DNA of 64,000 nt from Streptomyces sp. CBMA152. Lineage in GTDB: Bacteria > Actinomycetota > Actinomycetes > Streptomycetales > Streptomycetaceae. Position 1 is the stretch's first letter. Each line of letters opens with the position of its first letter. Made by a program: the position numbers and the translations under genes. The notes under the pieces are model-generated. The model made no database searches. It was not told the origin of the DNA and saw only the letters and a list, made by a program, of their open reading frames with translations. Of this stretch, positions 26,608 to 34,469 are shown piece after piece. Where the stretch lies: positions 62,001 through 126,000 of the forward strand of contig NZ_MECJ01000030.1 of assembly GCF_014596475.1 (NCBI RefSeq), given 5' to 3'.

Positions 26608-27784
26608 CGGCGGGGCCGCCCGTCGCGGGCCGGGCCCCGGACTCCTCCAGGACCCGGACGGCGAGCTCCGCCTTCAGCGGGTCGACGGGCAGGGCGTGCC
26701 GGGCGAACCAGCGCGCGGCCCCGGGGGCGGGCGAGGGGTCGGTGAAGGCGGCGCCCGCGTAGTCGTCGAGCGGCGGGTCGTAGAGGTAGCCGACGGTGAT
26801 CCGGGCCTCGGCGAGCGCCGCGCGGGCCGCGTCCCGGTCCTCGACCAGCAGCGGCACCCGGAACAGCGGCTGTGCGGGCCCCGGCCTCGGCCGCGCCCAC
26901 TCGGTGGCGAGCAGCCGCTCGGTCCCGGCCCGGTGTCCGTCCAGTACGGCGTCGAGGCGCGCCATCTTGCGGCCGATCCTGGCGAGCCGGAGCTTTCCCG
27001 CGCCGGTGCGGTAGTCGTGCATGTCGACGCGCACCCAGGAGTGGAAGGCGGCCAGGTCGGGCGCGGCGGCGACGGCCCGTCCCAGCTCGTCGGGTCTCAG
27101 CGCCATCCGGATGTCGTCGCGCTCCTGGAGCCCGAGCATCCGCAGCACCGCCCAGGCGGCGGGCGCGAGGTGCGCTCCCCGTACGGCGGCTTCCGCGTAC
27201 GGGCGTGTCCAGTAGGCGAGTTCGGCCGTCCGGCGCGGCGGATCGAGCAACTCGTCGCGGGTCTTGACCAGGGCCTCGCGCAGTCCGGGGTCGGCGACGG
27301 CGAGGAAGCCGCCCGCCTTGGCGGCGGTGTGCTTGGAGAGCGAGAACACCGAGGCGTCCCCGAACGTCCCGACCGCCTGTCCGCCGACCTCGCTGCCGAT
27401 GGCGTGCGCCGCGTCCTCGATGAGCGCGATCCCCGACGCGTCGCATTTGGCGCGCAGTGCGGGCGCCGGGTCCGGGTTCCCGTACAGATTGGTGGTGAGG
27501 ACGGCGGCCAGGCCCGGCCAGACGTCCTCGGGGACGGCGGCCAGGTCGATCGAGCCGTCGCGCGGGTCGAGCGGCGCCTGGACGGGCCGCAGCCCGGCCG
27601 CGAGCACCACGAAGAAGATGACGTCGTCGTTGACGGGCGACATCAGGACCCGCCCGCCCGGCGCGCACCAGTGGCGCAGCGCCACATACAGTCCGAGGCG
27701 GCAGGAGGGCACGTACAGGCACTCGCGCCCCAGCCGGTCCCGCATGGTCTCTTCGAGCGTCGAGCACGTGGTCTCGTACGGCAT
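26600..27784 (-). CDS. DegT/DnrJ/EryC1/StrS-family PLP enzyme
   Basis: A 394-residue fold-type I PLP protein, usually a sugar-nucleotide aminotransferase. The lysine expected to bind PLP is K151 in SVFSLSKHTAAKAGGF, aligned to the family K...TTGEGG block. NLYGNP and LIEDAAHAIGS (PLP-binding aspartate) are also clear. The frame is open further upstream, but the ATG at 27784 has GGGGGG five to six bases upstream. It is coupled with the flippase, which suggests an amino sugar in the exported glycan. Confidence 0.87.
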   Translation of the reverse strand: MPYETTCSTLEETMRDRLGRECLYVPSCRLGLYVALRHWCAPGGRVLMSPVNDDVIFFVVLAAGLRPVQAPLDPRDGSIDLAAVPEDVWPGLAAVLTTNLYGNPDPAPALRAKCDASGIALIEDAAHAIGSEVGGQAVGTFGDASVFSLSKHTAAKAGGFLAVADPGLREALVKTRDELLDPPRRTAELAYWTRPYAEAAVRGAHLAPAAWAVLRMLGLQERDDIRMALRPDELGRAVAAAPDLAAFHSWVRVDMHDYRTGAGKLRLARIGRKMARLDAVLDGHRAGTERLLATEWARPRPGPAQPLFRVPLLVEDRDAARAALAEARITVGYLYDPPLDDYAGAAFTDPSPAPGAARWFARHALPVDPLKAELAVRVLEESGARPATGGPAGV

Positions 27785-27887
27785 GAGTCCCCCCAGACCC
27801 CCCGGTTGCCCCGCGCTCAATGTGACCCAGACCGCACGGTTCGTCAACAATGCGTGAGGCATGCCCAGGGCAATGTCCGGGCAACGC

Positions 27888-27921
27888 GCGAGGCCCGTCC
27901 CCATAAGGAACGGGCCCTCGC
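27888..27921 (-). terminator. Terminator hairpin after the sigma-factor gene
   Basis: The arms GCGAGGCCCGT (27888-27898) and ACGGGCCCTCGC (27910-27921) pair with a single bulge, with an 11-base loop. It lies 35 bases beyond the sigma gene's stop codon on the same strand and separates it from the glycan locus. Confidence 0.7.
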
Positions 27922-27955
27922 ACAGGCGTACCGACGGGCGACCGTCACTCCGCGG

Positions 27956-28828
27956 TCACTCTTCGACGGTCAGCCCCTTGCGCAGCCGCGACAGCGTGCG
28001 CGCGAGCAGGCGGGAGACGTGCATCTGGGAGATGCCGAGCTCCTCGCCGATCTCGGACTGGGTCATGTTGGCGACGAACCGCAGCGACAGGATCTTGCGG
28101 TCGCGGTGCGGGAGTTCGGCGATCAGCGGTTTCAGCGACTCGATGTACTCGACGCCTTCGAGGTCGTGGTCCTCGTAGCCGATCCGGTCCGCGAGCGCGC
28201 CCTCGCTGTCGTCCTCCTCGGGCTGGGCGTCCAGCGAGCTCGCGGTGTACGCGTTGCTCGCCGCCATCCCTTCGACGACCTCTTCCCTGGTGATGCCCAG
28301 GCGTTCGGCGAGCTCGCCCACCGTCGGTGACCGGTCCAGCTGCTGGGCGAGTTCGTCGCCCGCCTTGGCCAGGTCGAGGCGGAGCTCCTGGAGGCGCCGG
28401 GGGACCCGGACCGACCAGGAGGTGTCGCGGAAGAAGCGCTTGATCTCGCCGACGATCGTCGGCATCGCGAACGTCGGGAACTCCACGCCGCGGTCGTGCT
28501 CGAACCGGTCGATGGCCTTGATCAGGCCGATCGTGCCGACCTGGATGATGTCCTCCATCGGCTCGCTGCGGGAGCGGAAGCGCGAGGCGGCGAACTTGAC
28601 CAGGGCCAGGTTCAGTTCGACGAGCGTGTTGCGGACGTACGAGTACTCGTGGGTGCCCTCTTCGAGGGAGTCGAGACGCGCGAAGAGCGTCTTCGACAGC
28701 GCCCGCGCGTCCAGCGGGGCGATCTCGTCGTACGGAGGGATCTCGGGGAGATCCTCCAGTCCTTCGAGCGGGGGGTGCGGCATGTGCGTTGCCGACGTAT
28801 CCAGGGATTCGTCGAGCCGGGGTGACAT
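27956..28828 (-). CDS. SigB/SigF/SigG-family RNA polymerase sigma factor
   Basis: A 290-residue stress-type sigma factor. Region 2 covers about 85-150 (EPMEDIIQVGTIGLIKAIDRF, then FAMPTIVGEIKRFFRD). Region 3 covers about 155-205, and region 4 about 235-287 with the HTH EIGEELGISQMHVSRLLART. The length and the RFEHDRGVEFPTFA block are typical of the streptomycete SigB-like paralogues. GGAG lies five bases before the ATG. It is divergent from genes for an anti-sigma antagonist and an anti-sigma kinase. From memory this corresponds to the S. coelicolor sigI locus; I did not verify this. Confidence 0.93.
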   Translation of the reverse strand: MSPRLDESLDTSATHMPHPPLEGLEDLPEIPPYDEIAPLDARALSKTLFARLDSLEEGTHEYSYVRNTLVELNLALVKFAASRFRSRSEPMEDIIQVGTIGLIKAIDRFEHDRGVEFPTFAMPTIVGEIKRFFRDTSWSVRVPRRLQELRLDLAKAGDELAQQLDRSPTVGELAERLGITREEVVEGMAASNAYTASSLDAQPEEDDSEGALADRIGYEDHDLEGVEYIESLKPLIAELPHRDRKILSLRFVANMTQSEIGEELGISQMHVSRLLARTLSRLRKGLTVEE

Positions 28829-29159
28829 GGGGTCTCCTCATCGTTCTCGGCATATGGCTGCCGATGCCCATACGTGGCGATGCGGTGTGCGGCGCCTCCG
28901 TGGCCGGTCGCAGTGAAAAGCTGTCTCTACTACCCCTACCCGCTTTGGCTGTAAGCCCGCAAGGCTGGAATGCCCCTATATGTCCGGTTCATTGTGTTGT
29001 TCCGCTTCCAGAGGGCGTAGGGAAGGCGTAGTGTTCTCGGGGAGTCCGCGTGTACAGACCCGTGTGCCGTCATCTGCACGGAGAGGTGCGTCACGTGTGA
29101 CGGGGAACACGGCCACCGCATCTGCGGGCAACGGCGAACCACGGCGAAGAGGGACGGGC
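28829..29159. other. Divergent control region between the sigma factor and its partner genes
   Basis: A 331-base region less GC-rich than its surroundings. CTACCC occurs twice (28930-28941), which reads GGGTAG on the minus strand and resembles a SigB-type -10. However, no GTTT -35 stands at the right distance, so autoregulation is only a suggestion. I saw no gene here. Confidence 0.35.
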
Positions 29160-29528
29160 ATGGACCGCGGCACGGTCGGCAGCGCGAATCGGGGCCGGCT
29201 GGAGGTCGGCGTCAGGTCGCACGGCCGCAGCGAGATCTTCACGCCCGTCGGCGAGTTGGACCACCACACGGCCGAACTGCTCAGCGAGCCGCTGGAGAAG
29301 GCGGTCGAGGCGGGCCGCACCCGGCTGGTCGTGGACTGTTCACGGCTCGACTTCTGCGACTCCACCGGACTGAACGTGCTGCTCGGCGCCCGGCTGAAAG
29401 CCGAGGCCGCCGGGGGCGGGGTGCACCTCGCGGGCATGCTCCCCGTGGTGGCCCGGGTCTTCGAGATCACCGGCGCGGAAGCGGTTTTCACCGTGCATGA
29501 TTCGCTCGATGCGGCACTGGACGACTGA
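29160..29528 (+). CDS. Anti-sigma factor antagonist (STAS domain)
   Basis: A 122-residue SpoIIAA/RsbV-like protein. The STAS fold spans about 14-120 with the phosphorylatable serine S68 in DFCDSTGLNVLLG. In the partner-switch scheme its unphosphorylated form binds the anti-sigma kinase and frees the sigma factor. The frame is open much further upstream, but the ATG at 29160 has a GAGGG-type site upstream and gives the usual length. The anti-sigma gene follows 71 bases later. Confidence 0.9.
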   Translation: MDRGTVGSANRGRLEVGVRSHGRSEIFTPVGELDHHTAELLSEPLEKAVEAGRTRLVVDCSRLDFCDSTGLNVLLGARLKAEAAGGGVHLAGMLPVVARVFEITGAEAVFTVHDSLDAALDD

Positions 29529-29599
29529 CCCCGGCGCGGCGGGGCAGGAGACCAGACTCAAGACGTTGGCATTCGGTGATTCGGTGAGGTGAAGCGCTG

Positions 29600-30073
29600 A
29601 TGAGCACCACCCGGCAGCATCCGCCGGGCGACTTTGGCCCCGAGCCGGACGGAGCTGCTCCGGCCGCGGCCTCGCGCGTCCTCGCCCTGTACGGCGCGAG
29701 CGGCATCGTGCCGCTCGCACGCGACTTCACCCGGCAGGCGCTGCACGACTGGGGCTGGCTCCCGGCCGCCACCGCCGAGGGGCGCGCGGCCGCCGAGGAC
29801 GTGCTGCTCGTCGTCTCGGAGCTGGTCACCAACGCGTGTCTGCACGCCGAGGGCCCCGAACAGCTGCGGGTCTCGTGCACCCCGAAGGTGCTGCGCCTGG
29901 AGGTCACCGACCGGGGCGCCGGACAGCCCGCGCCGCGCACCCCGCACCGCGCGGGGCGGCCCGGCGGCCACGGCATGTTCATCGTGCAGCGGCTCTGCCT
30001 GGACTGGGGGGTCGTACGGACCCCGGGCGTGCCCGGCAAGACGGTCTGGGCGGAGCTCGCGGCCCCCGCGTAG
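29600..30073 (+). CDS. Anti-sigma regulatory factor (HATPase-type Ser/Thr kinase)
   Basis: A 157-residue RsbW/SpoIIAB-like GHKL ATPase. The N box is VVSELVTNACLHA, the G1 box is VTDRGAGQP, and the G2 box is GGHGMFIVQRL, so the ATP site looks intact. It should bind the sigma factor and phosphorylate the STAS partner. GAGGTGAAG precedes the ATG. Together with the STAS gene and the divergent sigma gene it makes a self-contained partner-switch module. Confidence 0.9.
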   Translation: MSTTRQHPPGDFGPEPDGAAPAAASRVLALYGASGIVPLARDFTRQALHDWGWLPAATAEGRAAAEDVLLVVSELVTNACLHAEGPEQLRVSCTPKVLRLEVTDRGAGQPAPRTPHRAGRPGGHGMFIVQRLCLDWGVVRTPGVPGKTVWAELAAPA

Positions 30074-30206
30074 CGCACGGGCGTCGCATCGCGCGGAGAA
30101 CAGCGGGGTCGCGCCCGCGTGGAGCACCGGCGAACAGTGGCGCCCAGAACACTGGCGTCACTCCGGTGTGTTGTGTGTCTTCCCTCGACAAGGTCCCCGG
30201 CGTACC

Positions 30207-30232
30207 TTGACGGCCAATCTGATGTGCCGTCA
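30207..30232. promoter_or_regulatory. Inverted repeat TGACGG-N13-CCGTCA upstream of the surface operon
   Basis: Perfect six-base arms (30208-30213 and 30227-30232), with TTGACG at 30207-30212 as a possible -35 element. It is placed about 45-70 bases before the first gene of the surface-protein operon. It could be an operator or part of an activator-dependent promoter. Confidence 0.4.
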
Positions 30233-30278
30233 GTAACTTGAACGGCCTCGGGAACGAGGGAAATTCGAGGTGTCGCAC

Positions 30279-30932
30279 GTGTCGTACCAGAAGCGGACAG
30301 CACTCGCGCTGGCGGCGGCCGTGGCGGGCCCGGTGGTGCTGATGGCCGCCCCGGCCGCCCACGCCGACGTCGTGGACGTCAACTACAACTGCGAGACGCC
30401 GATCGGCGCCAAGAGCGCGGTGTCGCCCATCGACATCAAGGCGGTCCCCAGCGGCAGCGCCTACAAGCTGACCATGTCGTTCCAGAAGGGCGTCTCCTCC
30501 AGCCCGGTCGCGCTCGGCCCGGGCGCGATGAACCCGAGCGCGGTCGTCAACCTGGCCGGCGCCGACAAGGGCACGGTCGCGGTGGCCGGGCCCGCCAACT
30601 CGGCCGAGATCCCCGCCAACAGCCCCATCAAGATCAGCGACCTGAGCGGTACGTACACGCCAAAGGCGTCCGGCAAGGTCACCTTCACGGCCTCGGTCCT
30701 CACCATCAAGGCGCTGGGCACCGTCACCACCTGCAAGCCCGGCAACAGCCCCGGGCCCTCGCTCTCCCTCGACGTCAAGGCGGCGCCCGGCGCCTCCGCC
30801 GCCGACCCGCTGCCCAAGACCGGCCCGCTCGACTCGACGGTCGCGCTCGGCACGCTCGGTGGCACGGTCCTGCTCACGGGCGCTGCCGGGGTGCTGTGGC
30901 TGACCCGGCGCGGGCAACGAGCCCACGGCTGA
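30279..30932 (+). CDS. Secreted protein with LPKTG sortase signal
   Basis: About 217 residues. A Sec signal peptide (RTALALAAAVAGPVVLMAA, cleavage near AHA-DV) is followed by one Ig-like domain of about 120 residues with two cysteines (YNCE... and TTCKP). An LPKTG motif, a hydrophobic stretch and an RRGQR tail complete a cell-wall sorting signal. The GTG at 30279 has GAGGTG six bases upstream; the GTG at 30270 is the alternative. The domain recurs in the last gene of this locus. I expect it to be anchored to peptidoglycan; the biological role is unknown. Confidence 0.78.
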   Translation: MSYQKRTALALAAAVAGPVVLMAAPAAHADVVDVNYNCETPIGAKSAVSPIDIKAVPSGSAYKLTMSFQKGVSSSPVALGPGAMNPSAVVNLAGADKGTVAVAGPANSAEIPANSPIKISDLSGTYTPKASGKVTFTASVLTIKALGTVTTCKPGNSPGPSLSLDVKAAPGASAADPLPKTGPLDSTVALGTLGGTVLLTGAAGVLWLTRRGQRAHG

Positions 30933-30972
30933 CTCCGTAGACGCTGGGCCCGATACCGACGGGGAGCCGCCG

Positions 30973-31845
30973 ATGCCGCCACACCCGATCCGCCTGGCCG
31001 CTCTCGCCGCGGCCCTCGCCCTCTTCGTCCTGGACGCCCCGGCCGCGCGCGCGGCCGACACGGACTGGAGCGCCGCGCCCGCACCGGGCGGCGGCTCCCG
31101 GCCCACCGGTGACGGCAGACCGTACTTCTATCTGGAGGGCGCGCCCGGCTCCGTCCTGGAGGACAAGGTCGCGCTCACCAACCCGACCGGGCGCCCGCTG
31201 ACCCTGCGGCTGCGCGGGGCGGCGGCGGAGAACACCGCCACCGGCGCCGTCACCGTACGGCCCGACGCCGATCCCTGGATCGCCCTCGCCGCCGCCGAGG
31301 TGCGGATCCCGCCGCACACCCGGGCCGACGTTCCGTTTTCGGTCACGGTCCCGGCAGGCGCCCAGCCCGGTGATCATCCGGCGGCGCTGGTGGCGTCCGG
31401 TGGCGGCCGCGAGGCGCGGGTCGGGCTGCGGCTGCGGGTCGGCGGCCCGACGCTGGCCGCGCTGACCGTCGAGGACGTCACCGTCGACGAGGGCCGGTCC
31501 CTGATCCGATACGCCCTGGTCAACCGGGGCAACACCACCCTCACGCCCAGCCTGGCCGTACGCGCCGACGGGATCGTCGGGCATCCGCTGCGGCGCCCGG
31601 CCCGGCCGCTCCCGCTGGAGCTGCTGCCCGGCCGCCGCGTCGAGCTGACCGAGCCATGGCCGCATCCGCCCGCCCTGGACCGCGTCGAGGTCCGCCTCAC
31701 GGTCACGGCGGACGGGGGCGCGCGCGGCGAGGCGTCGGCCTCGGCGGTGTTCGTGCCCTGGGCCCCGGTGGCGGGCGCCGCGTGCGTACTGGCGGGGGGT
31801 GCGGCCTGGTGGTGGATCCGGCGGCGGAGAGGAGCGGCGTCGTGA
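30973..31845 (+). CDS. Secreted, C-terminally anchored protein with DUF916/NEW3-like Ig folds
   Basis: A 290-residue protein. A signal peptide (LAALAAALALFVLDAPAARA) is followed by two beta-rich domains of the kind seen in DUF916/NPCBM-associated NEW3 proteins (VALTNPTGRPLTLRL, VPAGAQPGDHPAALV, LVNRGNTTLTPSL). One C-terminal transmembrane segment and an RRRRG tail complete it. In Firmicutes such proteins pair with WxL surface proteins, and the same pairing may hold here. GGGGAG lies six bases before the ATG. The next gene starts inside its stop codon (GTGA). Confidence 0.75.
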   Translation: MPPHPIRLAALAAALALFVLDAPAARAADTDWSAAPAPGGGSRPTGDGRPYFYLEGAPGSVLEDKVALTNPTGRPLTLRLRGAAAENTATGAVTVRPDADPWIALAAAEVRIPPHTRADVPFSVTVPAGAQPGDHPAALVASGGGREARVGLRLRVGGPTLAALTVEDVTVDEGRSLIRYALVNRGNTTLTPSLAVRADGIVGHPLRRPARPLPLELLPGRRVELTEPWPHPPALDRVEVRLTVTADGGARGEASASAVFVPWAPVAGAACVLAGGAAWWWIRRRRGAAS

Positions 31846-32945
31846 GGCCGCGTACGAGTCGTACGAGGGCGATGGCGCTGGTCACGGCGGTACTGCTGCT
31901 GTGTGCGGCACTCGTGCCGGTGGCGGGCGCCGACGACGGCAAGCCGGTCGTGACGCTCGCGCAGAAGGAGGCGGCGAAGGGGGCGGAGCTCACCGTGAGC
32001 GGTACGGGCTGGCGGCCCGGCGCCCTGCTGATGCTCCTGGTCTGCGGTCAGTCGAGCCCCGGTACGGGCGTGATCGGCGGCACCAACTCCTGCGCCAACG
32101 CCGACGGCCGCGCGGTCACCACCGACGCCAAGGGCGCCTTCAGCAAGCCGGTGCCGGTGGCCGCGCCCCCGAAGCCGTGCCCGTGTGTGGTGCATGTGGC
32201 GACGGTGACGGGTGAACAGGCCGCCGTGGACGCCGAGTTGACGATCACCGGCCATCCGGTGGCGTCGCTGCCCACCCAGACCGACGGCGGCCGCCTCGCC
32301 GTCCTGACCACCCCCGACCTCCGGGGCAGCGACGGGTTGCTGACCTGGTTCGGCGCACCGCCGTCGCGCACGCTCGTCCTCACGGTCGGCAACCTCGGCT
32401 CCGCCCCCGTCAAGGACCCGGTCTTCCAACTGGGCACCTCCCACGGTGTGTTCGCGCCGCAGTGGGAGGACCGGCAGTGGAAGGGCACGATCAACCCCGG
32501 CCAGAAAGCCGAGGTCAAGCTGGGCTTCGAACTGTCGGCGGGCGCGCACGGCGACTACCAGGTCTCGGTGAAGTACGCGCAGAAGGTGCTCGCCACCCAG
32601 CCGTGGGGGGTGGGCCGCCCCTGGGGCGTCACGCTCTTCTGGATCCTGCTGTGCCTGGTGGTCCCGGCGGCGGTGTTCCGCATCGGCATGGCGGTGGTGG
32701 ACAAGGTCAGGCCGAGCGGGGCGGGGCATGCGCGGCGGGACCGCGCGCTGCTGCCCGTACGCATCCGGTCCAAGCGGCCGGCGCGGCCCGACGAGTCCGC
32801 ACCGCAGCTCAACGGCACCGCACCACAGCCGCCCGCCGCCGACCCCCGCTCCGCCACGGCGACGGCCCGCCTGCCGTGGTTCACCCAGGACTCCGCACCG
32901 ACCGAGAAGCGTCCGAACACCCCCACGACGAAGGGAAATCCGTGA
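31842..32945 (+). CDS. Secreted single-pass membrane protein of the surface operon
   Basis: A 367-residue protein. A signal peptide (ALVTAVLLLCAALVPVAGA) and a first domain with two or three cysteine pairs (LLVCGQ, TNSCAN, PKPCPCVVHV) are followed by a second NEW3-like domain (LVLTVGNLGSAPVKDP... AEVKLGFELSAGAHGDY). A transmembrane segment near 285 and a basic, proline-rich cytoplasmic tail of about 75 residues complete it. The GTG at 31842 overlaps the previous stop, with GAGAGGAG seven bases upstream. It is coupled in turn to the LAQTG protein gene. Confidence 0.76.
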   Translation: MRPRTSRTRAMALVTAVLLLCAALVPVAGADDGKPVVTLAQKEAAKGAELTVSGTGWRPGALLMLLVCGQSSPGTGVIGGTNSCANADGRAVTTDAKGAFSKPVPVAAPPKPCPCVVHVATVTGEQAAVDAELTITGHPVASLPTQTDGGRLAVLTTPDLRGSDGLLTWFGAPPSRTLVLTVGNLGSAPVKDPVFQLGTSHGVFAPQWEDRQWKGTINPGQKAEVKLGFELSAGAHGDYQVSVKYAQKVLATQPWGVGRPWGVTLFWILLCLVVPAAVFRIGMAVVDKVRPSGAGHARRDRALLPVRIRSKRPARPDESAPQLNGTAPQPPAADPRSATATARLPWFTQDSAPTEKRPNTPTTKGNP

Positions 32946-34378
32946 CCACGCAACGGAGGATGAGCGCGGCCGGTGTCGCGCTGATGCTCGGCGGCGCGGG
33001 GATCATTCTGGCCGCCGTGCCCGCCCGGGCGGCGGCAGAGGTCTCCTACGCCACCGAGTGCATCCCACCACCCATCTCCGGCCTGCCGCCCGTCGAGGGC
33101 ACGACGAAAGTGCAGATCACCGCGCCCGCCGAGGCGAAGGTGGGCGACGAGGTCGACGTGGTCTGGAAGACCACCCAGGCCGCGTCGAAGAACCCCGACG
33201 TACTCGATCTGGAGAAGGACACGGTCAAGCCGACCGGCACCCTCAAGGTGGCCGGTGCCCAGAGCGCCGACCTGGCGATGGAGGGCCCGAGGCAGAACCC
33301 GCCGATCCCCAAGAACAGCCCGATGGTCCTGCCCGACATGACGGCCAAGCTGAAACTGACCAAGGCGGGCGACGTCACGCTCACGCCCGACAAGTACAAC
33401 ATCAACGTCAGCAAGCCGCTCTCGACCGACACGAAGTGCTCCCCGAAGGCGGCCGTCGGGGTCGCCGCCACGATCAAGGTGACGGACGGCGGCGGGAGTT
33501 CGTCCGGCGGCACGACCACGTCGGGCGGTAGTACCACCTCCGGTGGTACGACGACGTCCGGTGGTACGAGCTCCGGTGGTACGACCACGTCCGGCGGTAC
33601 GACGGGGAGCGGCGGCACCACGACATCCGGCGGCACCACCGGTGGGACGACCGGCGGCACCACCACGGCAGGCGGGACCACCGGCGGCACCACGTCCGGA
33701 GGCACCACCAGCGGCGGCACCGGTGACCAGTCCGACTTCCCCGGCAAGGAAGTCGCCGTCACCTTCGAGTGCAAGACGCCCGGCCCGCCCACCATCGCCT
33801 CCAAGGTGACGATCGACGCCAAGAAGAACGGCGGCTCCTACGACCTCACCGTCAAGACCGCCAAGGGCGTCATGAACAGCCCGGCCTCGCTGCCCGCGGG
33901 CGCCCTGAAACCGTCCATGCAGGTCACCGTCGGCGGCGCCGACAAGGGCTCGGTCGCGGTCGCGGGACCGCCCAACTCCGCCCCCCTGAACCCCGGGGAC
34001 CCGGTCAGCCTCAACGACATGACCGGCACCTACAAGCCGGGCGCGAGCGGCAAGGCGACGCTGAGCCCGGGCACCCTGACGATCGACGTCGACCTCGGCG
34101 GCTCGAAGATCAACATCCCCTGCACGGTCAAGGGCACGGCGCCCGTCTCGCTGGAGCTCGACACCACGGCCCAGCCGGGCGGCACCTCGGGCGGCACCAC
34201 GTCGTCCGGCGGCGCCACAGGCGGCGGCGCGAGCACGTCGTCCGGGGGCCTGGCCCAGACCGGCGCGTCCGACCACGGCGCCCTGCGCGCCCTCGGTCTG
34301 ATCGCAGGTACCGCCGTGCTGCTCGGCGGCGCGGTCTTCACCTTCACCCCGTGGCGCCGCCTGCGCGGCACCCGCTGA
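32942..34378 (+). CDS. Two-domain surface protein with Gly/Thr/Ser linker and LAQTG sorting signal
   Basis: A 478-residue protein. A signal peptide ends near PARAAAE. A first two-cysteine Ig-like domain (about 35-180) is followed by a low-complexity linker built on SGGTT units (about 185-260), then a second Ig-like domain (about 263-400). The second domain is clearly related to that of the LPKTG protein (ADKGSVAVAGPPNSAP against ADKGTVAVAGPANSAE). A short second linker leads to LAQTG, a hydrophobic segment and WRRLRGTR. LAXTG is the motif read by streptomycete class E sortases. The GTG overlaps the previous stop. Confidence 0.78.
   Translation: MTTQRRMSAAGVALMLGGAGIILAAVPARAAAEVSYATECIPPPISGLPPVEGTTKVQITAPAEAKVGDEVDVVWKTTQAASKNPDVLDLEKDTVKPTGTLKVAGAQSADLAMEGPRQNPPIPKNSPMVLPDMTAKLKLTKAGDVTLTPDKYNINVSKPLSTDTKCSPKAAVGVAATIKVTDGGGSSSGGTTTSGGSTTSGGTTTSGGTSSGGTTTSGGTTGSGGTTTSGGTTGGTTGGTTTAGGTTGGTTSGGTTSGGTGDQSDFPGKEVAVTFECKTPGPPTIASKVTIDAKKNGGSYDLTVKTAKGVMNSPASLPAGALKPSMQVTVGGADKGSVAVAGPPNSAPLNPGDPVSLNDMTGTYKPGASGKATLSPGTLTIDVDLGGSKINIPCTVKGTAPVSLELDTTAQPGGTSGGTTSSGGATGGGASTSSGGLAQTGASDHGALRALGLIAGTAVLLGGAVFTFTPWRRLRGTR
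33499..33722 (+). repeat. In-frame minisatellite encoding SGGTT-type linker
   Basis: About 225 bases of degenerate repeats of TCCGGTGGTACGAC and variants. They encode serine, glycine and threonine between the two domains of the surface protein. Unit phase is preserved in threes, so copy-number change would alter linker length without a frameshift. Confidence 0.8.
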
Positions 34379-34411
34379 GCGCTCACGTCACGTACGTACG
34401 CGCGTACGCGA

Positions 34412-34448
34412 AAGGGCCGCCGCACCCGTAACAGGTGCGGCGGCCCTT
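34412..34448. terminator. Bidirectional terminator hairpin
   Basis: The 15-bp arms AAGGGCCGCCGCACC (34412-34426) and GGTGCGGCGGCCCTT (34434-34448) are perfect, with a 7-base loop. It lies between the surface operon and the convergent transporter gene. Confidence 0.85.
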
Positions 34449-34469
34449 GGCGTACAGCGATACAGCGGG

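Noticed and set aside
27785..27904. Longer start for the DegT-family gene giving 434 residues
   Set aside because: The extra 40 residues have no family similarity, and the GGGGGG site before the ATG at 27784 supports the shorter form.
33046..33822. Minus-strand frame rich in PPDVVVPP repeats
   Set aside because: It is the complement of the SGGTT linker and domains of the surface protein on the plus strand. It has no start signal.
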